Shown here: positions 1 to 8,007 of the stretch, piece by piece | How the letters are laid out: each line of letters begins with the position of its first letter | Numbering within the stretch: position 1 is the first letter of the stretch | Source of the DNA: JBBSVE01 sp038233815 | GTDB lineage: Bacteria; Pseudomonadota; Alphaproteobacteria; Rhodobacterales; Rhodobacteraceae | Assembly (NCBI GenBank): GCA_038233815.1 | Contig: JBBSVE010000038.1 | Coordinates: forward strand, 1 to 25,339 | Reading direction: 5' to 3' | DNA: 25,339 bases | Notes under the pieces: generated by a model | What the model saw: only the letters and a program-made list of their open reading frames with translations | Told to the model about the DNA's origin: nothing | The model's database searches: none | Position numbers and translations under genes: made by a program

Positions 1-7
1 GACGACG

Positions 8-2206
8 GTGCAGGCGTGGCGGGACGGAGAAGTGGTCGGTATCGCCGTAACGGAAGCGTTCGGGCGGTCGCTCGGTTCCGTGCTGGATTATCTGGCGCCG
101 GAGGGCGGCTGCGCTACGGGCGATTTTGTCGAGGTGCCGCTGGGACCGCGCCGCATTCTCGGCGTCGTCTGGGGACCAGGCGAAGGGCGCATCGATCCCG
201 CCAAGTTGCGCCGGGTTCTGCGCGTGCTCGATCTGCCGCCGATGCGCGAGGAGATGCGGACGTTCCTGTCCCGCGTCGCCGACTACACACTGACGCCGCT
301 CTCCGCGATGATCCGCCTCGCCACCCGCGCGCCGGGGCTGGGCGAGGGCCCGGCGACGCGGCGCGTCTATCGGCTGGGAACCGGCGCGCCCGGGCGGGAC
401 ACGAAAGCGCGCACGCGTGTGCTGGAGGTGCTGCGCGCCTACGGTGGCCTCGCCTTCACGCTGAAGGAGCTTGCGGGGCAGGCGGGTGTCGGCGCGTCGG
501 TCGTGAAGGGTCTGGTGACCAGCGGCGCGGTGCTGGAGGAGGAGGCGCCCCGCGATCTGCCCTACCGCCCCCCCGATCCCGACGCGGCCCCGGTGCGCCT
601 GGCAGGCGATCAGGTCGGGGCGGGCGAGGCGCTGGTCGCTGCTGTAGCGGCGGGGGGGTTCTCCGCCACGCTTTTGAAAGGTGTCACCGGGTCGGGCAAG
701 ACCGAGGTCTACCTCGAGGCCGTTGCCGAGTGCATCCGCAAGGGCCGTCAGGCGCTGGTCCTGTTGCCCGAAATCGCGCTGACCGCCGAGTTCCTGACCC
801 GGGTGGAGGCGCGCTTTGGCACCCGCCCGGCGGAGTGGCATTCCGGCGTGACGGCGACCGAACGCCGGAGGCTCTGGCGCATGGCGGCGTCGGGCGACGT
901 GGCCTTCGTCGCGGGCGCACGCTCGGCCCTGTTCCTGCCGTTCCGCGACCTCGGTCTGATCGTGGTGGATGAGGAGCACGACAGCTCCTACAAGCAGGAG
1001 GAGGGCGTGATCTACAACGCCCGCGACATGGCGGTGCTGCGTGCGCAGGGTGCAGGGGCGGCGGTGGTGCTGGCCTCGGCCACGCCGTCGCTCGAAAGCT
1101 GGGCCAATGCGGCGGCGGGGAAATACGCGCGCCTCGATCTGGGCGCGCGGTTCGGCGAGGCTCGGATGCCCGCGATGCGCGCGCTCGACATGCGCGACGA
1201 ACGGCTGGCTTCGGACCGATGGCTGTCGGCGCCGCTGGCCGGCGCGATCGCGTCGCGGCTGCGGGCGGGGGAGCAGTCGCTCGTCTTTCTCAACCGCCGG
1301 GGCTACGCGCCGATGACGCTTTGCCGGGCCTGCGGGATGGGGGTGGGCTGTGACGATTGCGACGCGCGGATGGTGGAGCACCGGTTCCTCAAGCGCCTGA
1401 TGTGCCATCAGTGCGGTGCCACGAAACCGATGCCAGACGTGTGCCCGTCCTGCGGCGTGGCGGGCCGGATGGCGCCCGTCGGTCCGGGGGTGGAAAGGAT
1501 GGCCGAGGAGGTCACCGCGCGCTTTCCCGACGCGCGCGTGGCTGTGCTGTCATCGGATCTCTTCACCTCCGCCCGGGCGTTGAAGGACCAGATCGTGGCC
1601 ATCGCCGGGGGGGCCGCCGACATCGTGATCGGCACCCAGATCGTCGCCAAGGGGCACAACTTCCCGCTTCTGACGCTGGTGGGGGTGATCGACGCCGACC
1701 TCGGCCTGCAAGGCTCCGACCTGCGCGCGGCGGAGCGGACGTTCCAGCTGATGCGCCAGGTCGCGGGCCGGGCCGGGCGCGCGGAGAAGCCGGGCGAGGC
1801 GTTGCTGCAGACCTATCAGCCCGAGCATCCGGTGATCCGCGCCATCCTCGGCGGCGAGGAGGAGGCGTTCTGGCGCGCCGAAGCCGCCGAGCGCAAGGCC
1901 GCGGGCGCCCCACCCTATGGCCGCATGGCGGGGATCGTGCTGTCCTCCCCTGACGTGACGACCGCGTTCGATTTCGGCGCGGAGCTGGCGCGGCGCGACG
2001 ACCCGCTGCGCGCCATCGGGGCGGAGGTCTTCGGCCCCGCCCCGGCCCCCATCGCGCGCATCCGGGGGCGTCACCGCGTCCGCCTGCTGGTCAAGGCGGA
2101 GAAGGCGGCCCCTCTGCAAACGGCACTCTCGCGCTGGATCGGGCAGCTGAAGATGCCGGCAAACCTCCGCCTTTCCGTGGACATCGACCCGCAGAGCTTT
2201 CTGTAG
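8..2206 (+). CDS. priA: Primosomal protein N' (replication restart helicase PriA)
   Basis: PriA is the DEAH-type 3'-to-5' helicase that recognises stalled forks and reloads the replisome. The 732-residue reading shows an N-terminal DNA-binding region (VLDYLAPEGG, DFVEVPLGPR), Walker A GVTGSGKTEVY near residue 225, the Walker B/DEAH-type motif VVDEEHDSSYK near 320, and a cysteine cluster typical of the PriA zinc module (CRACGMGVGCDDC, CHQCG, CPSCG). Helicase motifs follow (IGTQIVAKGHNFP, RQVAGRAGRAEKPGE), then the PriA C-terminal domain. Length is normal for the family. The start used is a GTG at position 8, but the frame is open to the window edge, so the true start may lie upstream. It is followed by an 8-bp hairpin and then the FAD dehydrogenase gene. 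Identity is near certain; only the 5' end is not. Confidence 0.96.
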   Translation: MQAWRDGEVVGIAVTEAFGRSLGSVLDYLAPEGGCATGDFVEVPLGPRRILGVVWGPGEGRIDPAKLRRVLRVLDLPPMREEMRTFLSRVADYTLTPLSAMIRLATRAPGLGEGPATRRVYRLGTGAPGRDTKARTRVLEVLRAYGGLAFTLKELAGQAGVGASVVKGLVTSGAVLEEEAPRDLPYRPPDPDAAPVRLAGDQVGAGEALVAAVAAGGFSATLLKGVTGSGKTEVYLEAVAECIRKGRQALVLLPEIALTAEFLTRVEARFGTRPAEWHSGVTATERRRLWRMAASGDVAFVAGARSALFLPFRDLGLIVVDEEHDSSYKQEEGVIYNARDMAVLRAQGAGAAVVLASATPSLESWANAAAGKYARLDLGARFGEARMPAMRALDMRDERLASDRWLSAPLAGAIASRLRAGEQSLVFLNRRGYAPMTLCRACGMGVGCDDCDARMVEHRFLKRLMCHQCGATKPMPDVCPSCGVAGRMAPVGPGVERMAEEVTARFPDARVAVLSSDLFTSARALKDQIVAIAGGAADIVIGTQIVAKGHNFPLLTLVGVIDADLGLQGSDLRAAERTFQLMRQVAGRAGRAEKPGEALLQTYQPEHPVIRAILGGEEEAFWRAEAAERKAAGAPPYGRMAGIVLSSPDVTTAFDFGAELARRDDPLRAIGAEVFGPAPAPIARIRGRHRVRLLVKAEKAAPLQTALSRWIGQLKMPANLRLSVDIDPQSFL

Positions 2207-2231
2207 CGTCGGCGGTCGCCCTTGCCGACGC
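2206..2231 (+). terminator. Possible weak terminator hairpin after priA
   Basis: GCGTCGGC (2206-2213) and GCCGACGC (2224-2231) form a perfect 8-bp stem with a 10-nt loop, beginning at the last base of the priA stop codon. There is no T-run, so intrinsic termination is uncertain. Confidence 0.35.
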
Positions 2232-2272
2232 GGCACCGTTCCTCCCAGATAGGCGCGACAGAGGAGACCGCC

Positions 2273-3691
2273 ATGACCACCGACCTGACCCGAGACCTCA
2301 CCGCCTGCGTGGGTGCGTCGCATGTCCTGACAGGCGACGACATGGCGGGCCATATCCGTGACTGGTCGGGGCACTACACGGCCCGGCCCGCGGCTGTCGT
2401 CCGCCCCGGCTCCACGGCCCAGGTGGCCGAGACGGTGCGGATCGCCGCCCGCCACGGCGCCAAGATCGGTCCCGTGTCGGGGCGCACCGGCCTCGTCGGC
2501 GGTGCCATGACGGAGGGCGGGCTCATGCTTTCGGTCGAGCGGCTCAACCGGATCCGGGAGGTGCGGGCCGCGTCCCGGATCGCGGTGGTGGAGGCGGGGG
2601 TCGTGCTCTCGCGCCTCCATGATGCGGCGGAGGCGGAGGGGCTTTATTTCCCGCTCTGGTTCGGGGCGCGCGGGTCGGCGATGATCGGCGGCGTGCTTTC
2701 CACCAACGCGGGCGGCTCCAACGTGCTGCGCTACGGCTCCACCCGCGCGCTGTGTCTGGGGCTGGAGGTGGTGCTGGCCGACGGGCGCGTGCTCGACCTC
2801 ATGTCGGAACTGCACAAGGACAATTCAGGCTACGATCTGCGCGATCTCTTCATCGGCGCAGAAGGCACGCTCGGCATCGTCACGGCGGCGGTGATGAAGC
2901 TGGTGCCCGCCCCCCGCGCGCATGCCACCGCGACGCTCGCCATGCGGAGCCTCGGCGATGCGCTGGCCCTCCTGAACCGTCTGCAGGAGGCGTCGGGCGG
3001 CATGGTGGAGGCATTCGAATATATGCCCGGCAGCTATATGCAGAGGCTGGCGGAAGCGCGCCCCGACATTCGCCAGCCATTCGAGCCGCGCCATGATGTG
3101 AACATCCTTGTCGAACTCGGCGCCACCGCACCGCGCGATGCGACCCCGGACGAGGGCGGCGTTGTGCCTCTCGCGGCGCTGCTGGAATCGATGCTGGAAG
3201 CGGCCTTGGAGGACGGCGCGGTCCTCGATGCCGAAATCGCGCGGACCGAGGCGCAGCGCCGCGCTATGTGGGAACGGCGCGAACTCGCGGCGGAGATCAC
3301 CTATGACCGCCAGCCCGCCATCGATACCGACATCGCCCTGCCGCTCGACCGGGTGGAGACGTTCCTCGACCGGATGGCCCTGCGCCTGCCCGACCTCGAC
3401 CCCGGGTCAGAGCCGCTGTGCGTGGCGCATCTGGGCGACGGCAACGTGCATTACACCGTATTTCCCACCCGCGACGATCCCGTGCTCCATGACCGGGTTG
3501 TGGAGGCGGTGGAGGATGAGGTCGCGGCCCTGCGCGGCAGCTTTTCGGCGGAACATGGTGTGGGCCTGTCCAAGCGCCCCTCGATGGCGCGGCGGAAGGA
3601 TCCGGTGGCGCTGTCGGTCATGCGCGCGGTGAAGGCGGCGCTCGACCCCGACAACCGCATGAACCCGGGCAAGGTGCTGCCCGACGCCTGA
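2273..3691 (+). CDS. FAD-binding 2-hydroxyacid dehydrogenase (GlcD/D2HGDH-like)
   Basis: This 472-residue flavoprotein belongs to the vanillyl-alcohol-oxidase-fold family containing the glycolate oxidase GlcD subunit, D-lactate dehydrogenase and D-2-hydroxyglutarate dehydrogenase. The N-terminal FAD_binding_4 domain shows VVRPGSTAQVAE, PVSGRTGLVGG near residues 68-77, and GSAMIGGVLSTNAGG. The C-terminal FAD-oxidase domain shows HLGDGNVHY near 385, EHGVGLSKR near 426 and the terminal MNPGKVLP signature. The ATG at 2273 follows GAGGAG at good spacing, so it is preferred to the in-frame ATG at 2222, which has no visible ribosome site. The exact substrate cannot be read from sequence; no glcE/glcF partner is adjacent, which favours a stand-alone D-2-hydroxyacid dehydrogenase. 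It ends 6 bp from the convergent hemC gene. Confidence 0.9.
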   Translation: MTTDLTRDLTACVGASHVLTGDDMAGHIRDWSGHYTARPAAVVRPGSTAQVAETVRIAARHGAKIGPVSGRTGLVGGAMTEGGLMLSVERLNRIREVRAASRIAVVEAGVVLSRLHDAAEAEGLYFPLWFGARGSAMIGGVLSTNAGGSNVLRYGSTRALCLGLEVVLADGRVLDLMSELHKDNSGYDLRDLFIGAEGTLGIVTAAVMKLVPAPRAHATATLAMRSLGDALALLNRLQEASGGMVEAFEYMPGSYMQRLAEARPDIRQPFEPRHDVNILVELGATAPRDATPDEGGVVPLAALLESMLEAALEDGAVLDAEIARTEAQRRAMWERRELAAEITYDRQPAIDTDIALPLDRVETFLDRMALRLPDLDPGSEPLCVAHLGDGNVHYTVFPTRDDPVLHDRVVEAVEDEVAALRGSFSAEHGVGLSKRPSMARRKDPVALSVMRAVKAALDPDNRMNPGKVLPDA

Positions 3692-3697
3692 GCTGCG

Positions 3698-4642
3698 TCA
3701 GCCCCAGTCGAGGAAGCCTTCCGGCGCGCGGCCCTTCAGATCGCGGGCCAGTGCACGGCCCAATTCGGGGCCATCCTCCACCGGGCCGCGCAGGTCGCCC
3801 CCGATCCGGTCCGACCCGTCGGGGCGCAGGATCTCGCCGCGGAGCCAGATCTCGCCGCCCTCCAGCAGGGCCAGCCCCGCAATCGGCGTTTCGCACGAGC
3901 CGTCGAGTTCGGTCAGGAACGCGCGCTCTGCGGTTACGCGACGGCCTGTCTCCTTGCAATGAATGGCCTCCAGCAGCGCCGCCACCGCCGGGTCGTCTTG
4001 CCGCCGCTCCACCCCGATGGCGCCCTGTGCGACGGCCGGCAGCATCTCCTCCACTGCGATCGGTCCACGCGCGACATGCACCATATCGAGCCGGTTGAGC
4101 CCCGCCATGGCGAGGAATGTCGCCGACGCCACGCCGTCCTCCAGCTTGCGGAGCCGGGTCTGGACGTTGCCGCGAAACTCCACCAGCCGCAGGTCCGGCC
4201 GCCGGAACGCCAGCTGTGCGCGCCGGCGCAGCGAGGAGGAGCCGACCACCGCCCCCTCCGGCAGGTCCGCAATACCCGCGCAGCCCGGCGAGACGAACGC
4301 ATCGCGCGGATCTTCGCGCGGAAGATGGCAATCGAGCACCAGACCCTCGGGCTGAAGCGTCGGCATGTCCTTCATCGAGTGGACCGCGACGTCGATGCCG
4401 CCCGACAGGAGCGCCTCCTCGATCTCACGCGTGAAGAGGCCCTTGCCGCCGATTTCCTTCAGGGCGCGGTCCTGCACCATATCGCCGGTGACGCGGATCG
4501 CCACAATCTCGAACGCGGCCTCGGGCAGCGCGAAGGCGGCCATCAGACAGCGCCGGGTTTCCTTGGCCTGCCACATCGCAAGGGGGGAGCCGCGCGTTCC
4601 GATGCGCAGCGGACGGGCGGGGGAGGGGAGCGGATCGGTCAT
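3698..4642 (-). CDS. hemC: Hydroxymethylbilane synthase (porphobilinogen deaminase)
   Basis: HemC polymerises four porphobilinogen units into hydroxymethylbilane in the cytoplasmic tetrapyrrole pathway. The 314-residue protein shows the family motifs in order: IGTRGSPLAMWQA (14-26), IGGKGLFTREIEEALL (64-79), AVHSMKDMPT with catalytic Asp92 (86-95), GSSSLRRRAQL (134-144), RGNVQTRLRKL (157-167), and TELDGSCETPIAG, where Cys250 should carry the dipyrromethane cofactor. Length and residues are complete. It is transcribed divergently from hemE, 113 bp away, and converges on the FAD dehydrogenase. Heme synthesis genes facing each other across a shared promoter region suggest coordinated expression, though no known operator was recognised there. 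Confidence 0.97.
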   Translation of the reverse strand: MTDPLPSPARPLRIGTRGSPLAMWQAKETRRCLMAAFALPEAAFEIVAIRVTGDMVQDRALKEIGGKGLFTREIEEALLSGGIDVAVHSMKDMPTLQPEGLVLDCHLPREDPRDAFVSPGCAGIADLPEGAVVGSSSLRRRAQLAFRRPDLRLVEFRGNVQTRLRKLEDGVASATFLAMAGLNRLDMVHVARGPIAVEEMLPAVAQGAIGVERRQDDPAVAALLEAIHCKETGRRVTAERAFLTELDGSCETPIAGLALLEGGEIWLRGEILRPDGSDRIGGDLRGPVEDGPELGRALARDLKGRAPEGFLDWG

Positions 4643-4755
4643 GGTCCCGGATTAGTCGAAGTCGGGGCCAAGGGAAACCCGGATCGTCCTGCGCGGCATT
4701 GACTTTCCGGCCCCCGGTTGGAAGGCAAGGCAAACCCTTGGGAAGGATCCCGCCG

Positions 4756-5784
4756 ATGCCCGACAAGACCATCCTGCGTGCGCTGAAGGGCGAACGCCTG
4801 GCCACCCCGCCGCTCTGGATGATGCGGCAGGCGGGGCGCTATCTGCCGGAATACCGCGCGACGCGGGAAAAGGCGGGCGATTTCCTCTCGCTCTGCTACA
4901 CGCCGGACCTTGCGGCCGAGGTCACGCTGCAGCCGATCCGGCGCTACGGCTTCGACGCGGCGATCCTGTTTGCCGACATCCTGCTGATCCCGCAGGCGCT
5001 GGGCCTCGACCTGACCTTCGTGCAGGGCGAGGGGCCGCGCCTGTCGACCGTTACCGACGCGGCGGGGGTCGCGGGCCTGCGCCCGGTGGATGAGATAGAC
5101 GCCACCCTCGCCCCGATCTATGAGACCGTCCGCATCCTCGCCCGCGCGCTGCCGCGCGAGACGACGCTGATCGGCTTTGCGGGTGCGCCCTGGACCGTCG
5201 CCACCTACATGATCGCGGGGCGCGGCACGCCCGATCAGGCCCCGGCCCATGCCTTCAAGACCCGCGACCGGACCGCATTCTCCACCCTGATCGACCGGAT
5301 CGCGGAGGCGACGGTGGAGTATCTCTCCGCCCAGGTGAAGGCGGGGGCGGAGGTCGTGAAGCTGTTCGACAGCTGGGCCGGAAGCCTCAAGGGCGAGGAT
5401 TTCGAGGCGTTCGCCGTGAAGCCCGCGGCACGGATCATTGCCGCGCTGAAGGCCCGCCATCCCGGCCTGCCGGTGATCGCCTTCCCGCGCGAGGCGGGGG
5501 AAGGCTATGTCGGGTTCGCACGCGCCACGGGGGCGGACTGCGTGGCGCTTGACAATTCCGTGACGCCGGACTGGGGCGCGCGGGCGGTGCAATGCGATGG
5601 CTGCGTGCAGGGCAACCTGGCCCCGCATCTGCTGGTGGAAGGCGGGCCCGCGCTGGTCGAGGGCACGCGCGCGGTGGTGGAGGCGTTCGCGGGCGGGCCG
5701 CACATCTTCAACCTCGGCCACGGCATCACGCCCGACGCCGACCCCGACAACGTGGCGCGGATGGTGGAGGCCGTGCGGGCCTGA
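4756..5784 (+). CDS. hemE: Uroporphyrinogen decarboxylase
   Basis: HemE removes four carboxylates from uroporphyrinogen III to give coproporphyrinogen III, two steps after HemC. The 342-residue protein has the substrate-binding signature MMRQAGRYLPEYR near the N terminus, the conserved FADILLIPQALGLDL, IGFAGAPWTVATYM, the LFDSWAGSL motif, and HIFNLGHGITPDADPDNV at the C terminus. The ATG at 4756 is chosen because GGGAAGGATC lies just upstream and the protein then begins as family members do (PDKTILRALKGE); the ATG at 4699 would add a non-conserved extension. All catalytic motifs are intact. It is divergent from hemC. Confidence 0.97.
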   Translation: MPDKTILRALKGERLATPPLWMMRQAGRYLPEYRATREKAGDFLSLCYTPDLAAEVTLQPIRRYGFDAAILFADILLIPQALGLDLTFVQGEGPRLSTVTDAAGVAGLRPVDEIDATLAPIYETVRILARALPRETTLIGFAGAPWTVATYMIAGRGTPDQAPAHAFKTRDRTAFSTLIDRIAEATVEYLSAQVKAGAEVVKLFDSWAGSLKGEDFEAFAVKPAARIIAALKARHPGLPVIAFPREAGEGYVGFARATGADCVALDNSVTPDWGARAVQCDGCVQGNLAPHLLVEGGPALVEGTRAVVEAFAGGPHIFNLGHGITPDADPDNVARMVEAVRA

Positions 5785-5798
5785 CCCTTCGCCCCTGG

Positions 5799-5839
5799 CG
5801 GTCAGGCGTCCGTTTCCGTCCGCGACGGTCAGGCATCCG
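5799..5839. repeat. Short direct repeat at the hemE / ImuA-like gene junction
   Basis: CGGTCAGGCGTCCG (5799-5812) recurs as CGGTCAGGCATCCG (5826-5839), 13 of 14 bases identical at a 27-base period. The second copy spans the stop codon of the minus-strand ImuA-like gene, so the first copy looks like a small tandem duplication of that gene's 3' end. Confidence 0.6.
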
Positions 5840-6440
5840 CGGGTTCGCGGTGCCGCTCCAGCCGGAGGGTGCCGTGGTCGCGCCGGATCGCCCAGTCCGC
5901 CGGGGGGGCCATGCGCGCGCGCAACCGCGCGAGGTGCCAGCCGCCCGGCACGGGACCGAGATGCCAGCGGCTTTCCGTGCCCGCAGCGCCCCCCCTCTCC
6001 GCCGTCAGGATCAGGCCAAGCGGGGGGGTGGCCGCACCCTTGGCCCCGGCCTCGGCCGCGAGGTGCAGGCGGCGCACGGGGGTGAGCGCGGGTATGAATG
6101 GCAGGTCCGCCACGACGATCGGTGCGGCCCCCGAGCGCAACGCCTCCTCCATGGTCCAGAGCAGGTCGACCTCGCTCCGGGCATGGACGAAGATCAGCCG
6201 CCCCGGATCGGCGAACGGCAGGAGGCCGTGCGGCATGATGCGTTCGGCCTGCCAGCCGGGGGCGATCCAGATTACCGGAGGTCCGTCGCCTGATCCCAAG
6301 GCCATCGCGGCGAGGGTGCGGCGGGCGGGGCCGCAAAGCTCGTGCACCCGCCCGCGCGCCCGCGCCGGCCCCTCCGGCGCGAAAGACAAGAGGGGATGCG
6401 AAACCCCAGCGGCACGGTTGCGATGATCCTGAATCAGCAT
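5829..6440 (-). CDS. ImuA/SulA-like RecA-fold protein (stand-alone)
   Basis: The 203-residue product resembles the ImuA family, RecA-fold proteins of the ImuA-ImuB-DnaE2 damage-tolerance cassette. Visible features are the segment GRVHELCGPARRTLAAMAL near residues 31-49, the strand VIWIAPGWQAERIMP, then LIFVHARSEVDLLWTMEEAL and the strand PIVVADLP. The final part (LGLILTAERGGAAGTESRWHLGP) matches the region in which ImuA relatives discuss substrate-like loops. No Walker A (GxxxxGKT/S) is present, so ATP hydrolysis is unlikely. No imuB or dnaE2 lies beside it. A perfect LexA-type box sits 16 nt upstream of the start (6457-6471), which independently supports an SOS role. The ribosome-binding site is poor, so the start is less certain than the family. 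An alternative view is a diverged, non-polymerase-associated SOS protein. Confidence 0.75.
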   Translation of the reverse strand: MLIQDHRNRAAGVSHPLLSFAPEGPARARGRVHELCGPARRTLAAMALGSGDGPPVIWIAPGWQAERIMPHGLLPFADPGRLIFVHARSEVDLLWTMEEALRSGAAPIVVADLPFIPALTPVRRLHLAAEAGAKGAATPPLGLILTAERGGAAGTESRWHLGPVPGGWHLARLRARMAPPADWAIRRDHGTLRLERHREPADA

Positions 6441-6456
6441 GGGATGACGCTAGCAT

Positions 6457-6471
6457 GTTCGCTTTACGTTC
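6457..6471 (-). promoter_or_regulatory. LexA (SOS) box upstream of the ImuA-like gene
   Basis: GTTC-GCTTTAC-GTTC is an exact match to the GTTC-N7-GTTC operator bound by LexA in alphaproteobacteria. It lies 16 nt upstream of the ImuA-like start codon and 87 bp from the divergent aldo/keto reductase. The position close to the start codon suits repression of the minus-strand gene. Confidence 0.75.
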
Positions 6472-6558
6472 TCAATGCCAACCTCTTGCGGACTCCACCG
6501 ATTGGTGCCACCGTCCGGTCCGATCCCGGACCCCCCTTGCCAGAAAGAAGAGCCACCG

Positions 6559-7602
6559 ATGAAGCATGTGCCCCTCGGGAAAAGCGGCATCACGGTGCCC
6601 GACCTCTGCCTCGGGACGATGACCTGGGGCAGCCAGACCCCGGAGCCTGTGGCGCACGAGCAGATCGCACTGGCGCTGGAACACGGCCTGACCTTCTGGG
6701 ACACGGCGGAGATGTATCCCACGAACCCCGTGCGGGGCGAGACGGTGGGCGAGACGGAGCGCATCATCGGCACCTGGTTTGCGGCCAACGGCGGGCGCGA
6801 CCGGGTGCAGCTCGCGACCAAGATCACGGGTGAGGGCAACGGCTTCGTCCGGGACGGCGCGCCGGTGACGGGGACGAGCCTGCGCGCGGCGCTGGAAGGG
6901 TCGCTGAAGCGGCTCGGGACCGATTACGTCGACCTCTACCAGCTTCACTGGCCGAACCGGGGCAGCTACCATTTCCGCAAGATGTGGACCTATGCGCCGC
7001 CCCGCATCGATCCGTCGCGCGTGCGCGCGAACATCGAGGACGTGCTGCGCACGGCCGCCGATCTGGTGGCCGAGGGCAAGCTGCGCGCGGTCGGGCTGTC
7101 CAACGAGAGCGTCTGGGGCGCGTCGGTGTGGATCTCCGTGGCGGAGGCCGCGGGCCTGCCCCGGATGGCGGCGGTGCAGAACGAATATTCGCTGCTCTGC
7201 CGGCAGTTCGACACCGACTGGGCGGAGTTCGCGGCGATGGAGGAGATGCCGCTTCTGGCCTTCTCCCCGCTCGCGGCGGGGCTTCTCTCGGGCAAATATG
7301 CGGGCGGGGTGATCCCCGAGGATTCGCGCCGTGCTGCGACCCCCGATCTGGGCGGGCGGATCACGCCTGCTGTGTTCGAGGCGGTGGCCGCCTATATGGG
7401 CATCGCCGCGCGCCACGGGCTCGATCCTGCGCAGATGGCGCTCGCCTTCTGCCGCGACCGGCCGTTCCCGGTGATCGCGATCCTCGGCGCGACCACGACC
7501 GCGCAGTTGCGCACGGCGATCGGGGTCGACGGCGTGACCCTGTCGGCGGAGGTGATGGAGGAGATCGACCTCGCCCACCGCGCCTATCCCGCGCCCTACT
7601 GA
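6559..7602 (+). CDS. Aldo/keto reductase, Tas-like
   Basis: NADP(H)-dependent oxidoreductase of the (beta/alpha)8 aldo/keto reductase superfamily, closest by eye to the Tas subgroup. The 347-residue sequence begins MKHVPLGKSGITVPDLCLGTM and shows the catalytic set: Asp and Tyr in FWDTAEMYP, Lys in LATKITG, and His in YQLHWPNRGSYHF. The cofactor-binding end contains GATTTAQLR. The AEMYPTNPV stretch and long HWPNRGSYHFRKMW insert are typical of Tas proteins. The ATG at 6559 follows AAAGAAGAG at good spacing; the ATG at 6475 would add an unmatched extension. The stop is immediately followed by the next ATG, implying cotranscription with the two lipoprotein genes. Physiological substrate is unknown. 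Confidence 0.93.
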   Translation: MKHVPLGKSGITVPDLCLGTMTWGSQTPEPVAHEQIALALEHGLTFWDTAEMYPTNPVRGETVGETERIIGTWFAANGGRDRVQLATKITGEGNGFVRDGAPVTGTSLRAALEGSLKRLGTDYVDLYQLHWPNRGSYHFRKMWTYAPPRIDPSRVRANIEDVLRTAADLVAEGKLRAVGLSNESVWGASVWISVAEAAGLPRMAAVQNEYSLLCRQFDTDWAEFAAMEEMPLLAFSPLAAGLLSGKYAGGVIPEDSRRAATPDLGGRITPAVFEAVAAYMGIAARHGLDPAQMALAFCRDRPFPVIAILGATTTAQLRTAIGVDGVTLSAEVMEEIDLAHRAYPAPY

Positions 7603-8007
7603 ATGATCCGCGGGCGCCGAAGGGGCGTGCTCTTTTCGGTGACGCTGGCGGTGGGCGCGTTGACCGGCTGTCAGATGCTGTCGGAAAAGCCGCGCGCGAC
7701 GCAGGCCGCACCCGTCGCGATCGCAGCCAAGACCGGCGATGGCGCGGGGGCGGACATGCAGCCGGAGGCTCCGTCCCCGGCGGGGCTCGCCTGCGAGGCT
7801 GCGGGCGGGGCCTTCGTCCGCACCGGGCACGGGCTGCAATCGTGTCAGTCCCGGACCCGGGACGCGGGCAAGAGCTGCCGCACCGGCTCCGACTGCGACG
7901 GCGCCTGCCTTGCCCGGTCGATGAGCTGCGCCCCGGTGAGGCCGCTCTTTGGCTGCAACGACGTGGTCGAGGATGACGGGCGGAGGGTCAGCCTGTGCAT
8001 CGACTGA
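7603..8007 (+). CDS. Cys-rich putative lipoprotein of unknown function
   Basis: The 134-residue product starts with a basic stretch (IRGRRRG), a hydrophobic core and the lipobox LTGC with Cys23 as the predicted lipid-modified residue, so it should be exported and membrane-anchored. The mature part begins with a low-complexity Ala/Pro linker. Its C-terminal two-thirds hold eight cysteines in a compact pattern (LACEAAGG, QSCQS, KSCRTGSDCDGACLARSMSCAP, PLFGCND, VSLCID), consistent with four disulfides in the periplasm. The final motif block (CLARSMSCAPVRPLFGC) looks like a family signature but I cannot name a function. The start codon follows the aldo/keto reductase stop with no gap, and the 3' end overlaps the lipocalin gene by 13 bp, so the three are probably one transcript. 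Confidence 0.8.
   Translation: MIRGRRRGVLFSVTLAVGALTGCQMLSEKPRATQAAPVAIAAKTGDGAGADMQPEAPSPAGLACEAAGGAFVRTGHGLQSCQSRTRDAGKSCRTGSDCDGACLARSMSCAPVRPLFGCNDVVEDDGRRVSLCID

Noticed and set aside
1550..2815. Long minus-strand ORF opposite priA and the FAD dehydrogenase
   Set aside because: It reads low-complexity Arg/His/Gly-rich protein across two well-supported genes; a typical shadow in high-GC DNA. The same applies to 4639-6456 (minus), 6472-8229 (minus), 13591-15138 (plus) and 21296-23461 (plus).
4700..4730. TTGACT as a -35 element for hemE
   Set aside because: No acceptable -10 at 16-18 bp spacing.
6517..6532. GGTCCG-ATCC-CGGACC dyad upstream of the aldo/keto reductase
   Set aside because: Arms of only 6 bp in very GC-rich sequence and no recognisable regulator; chance is likely.
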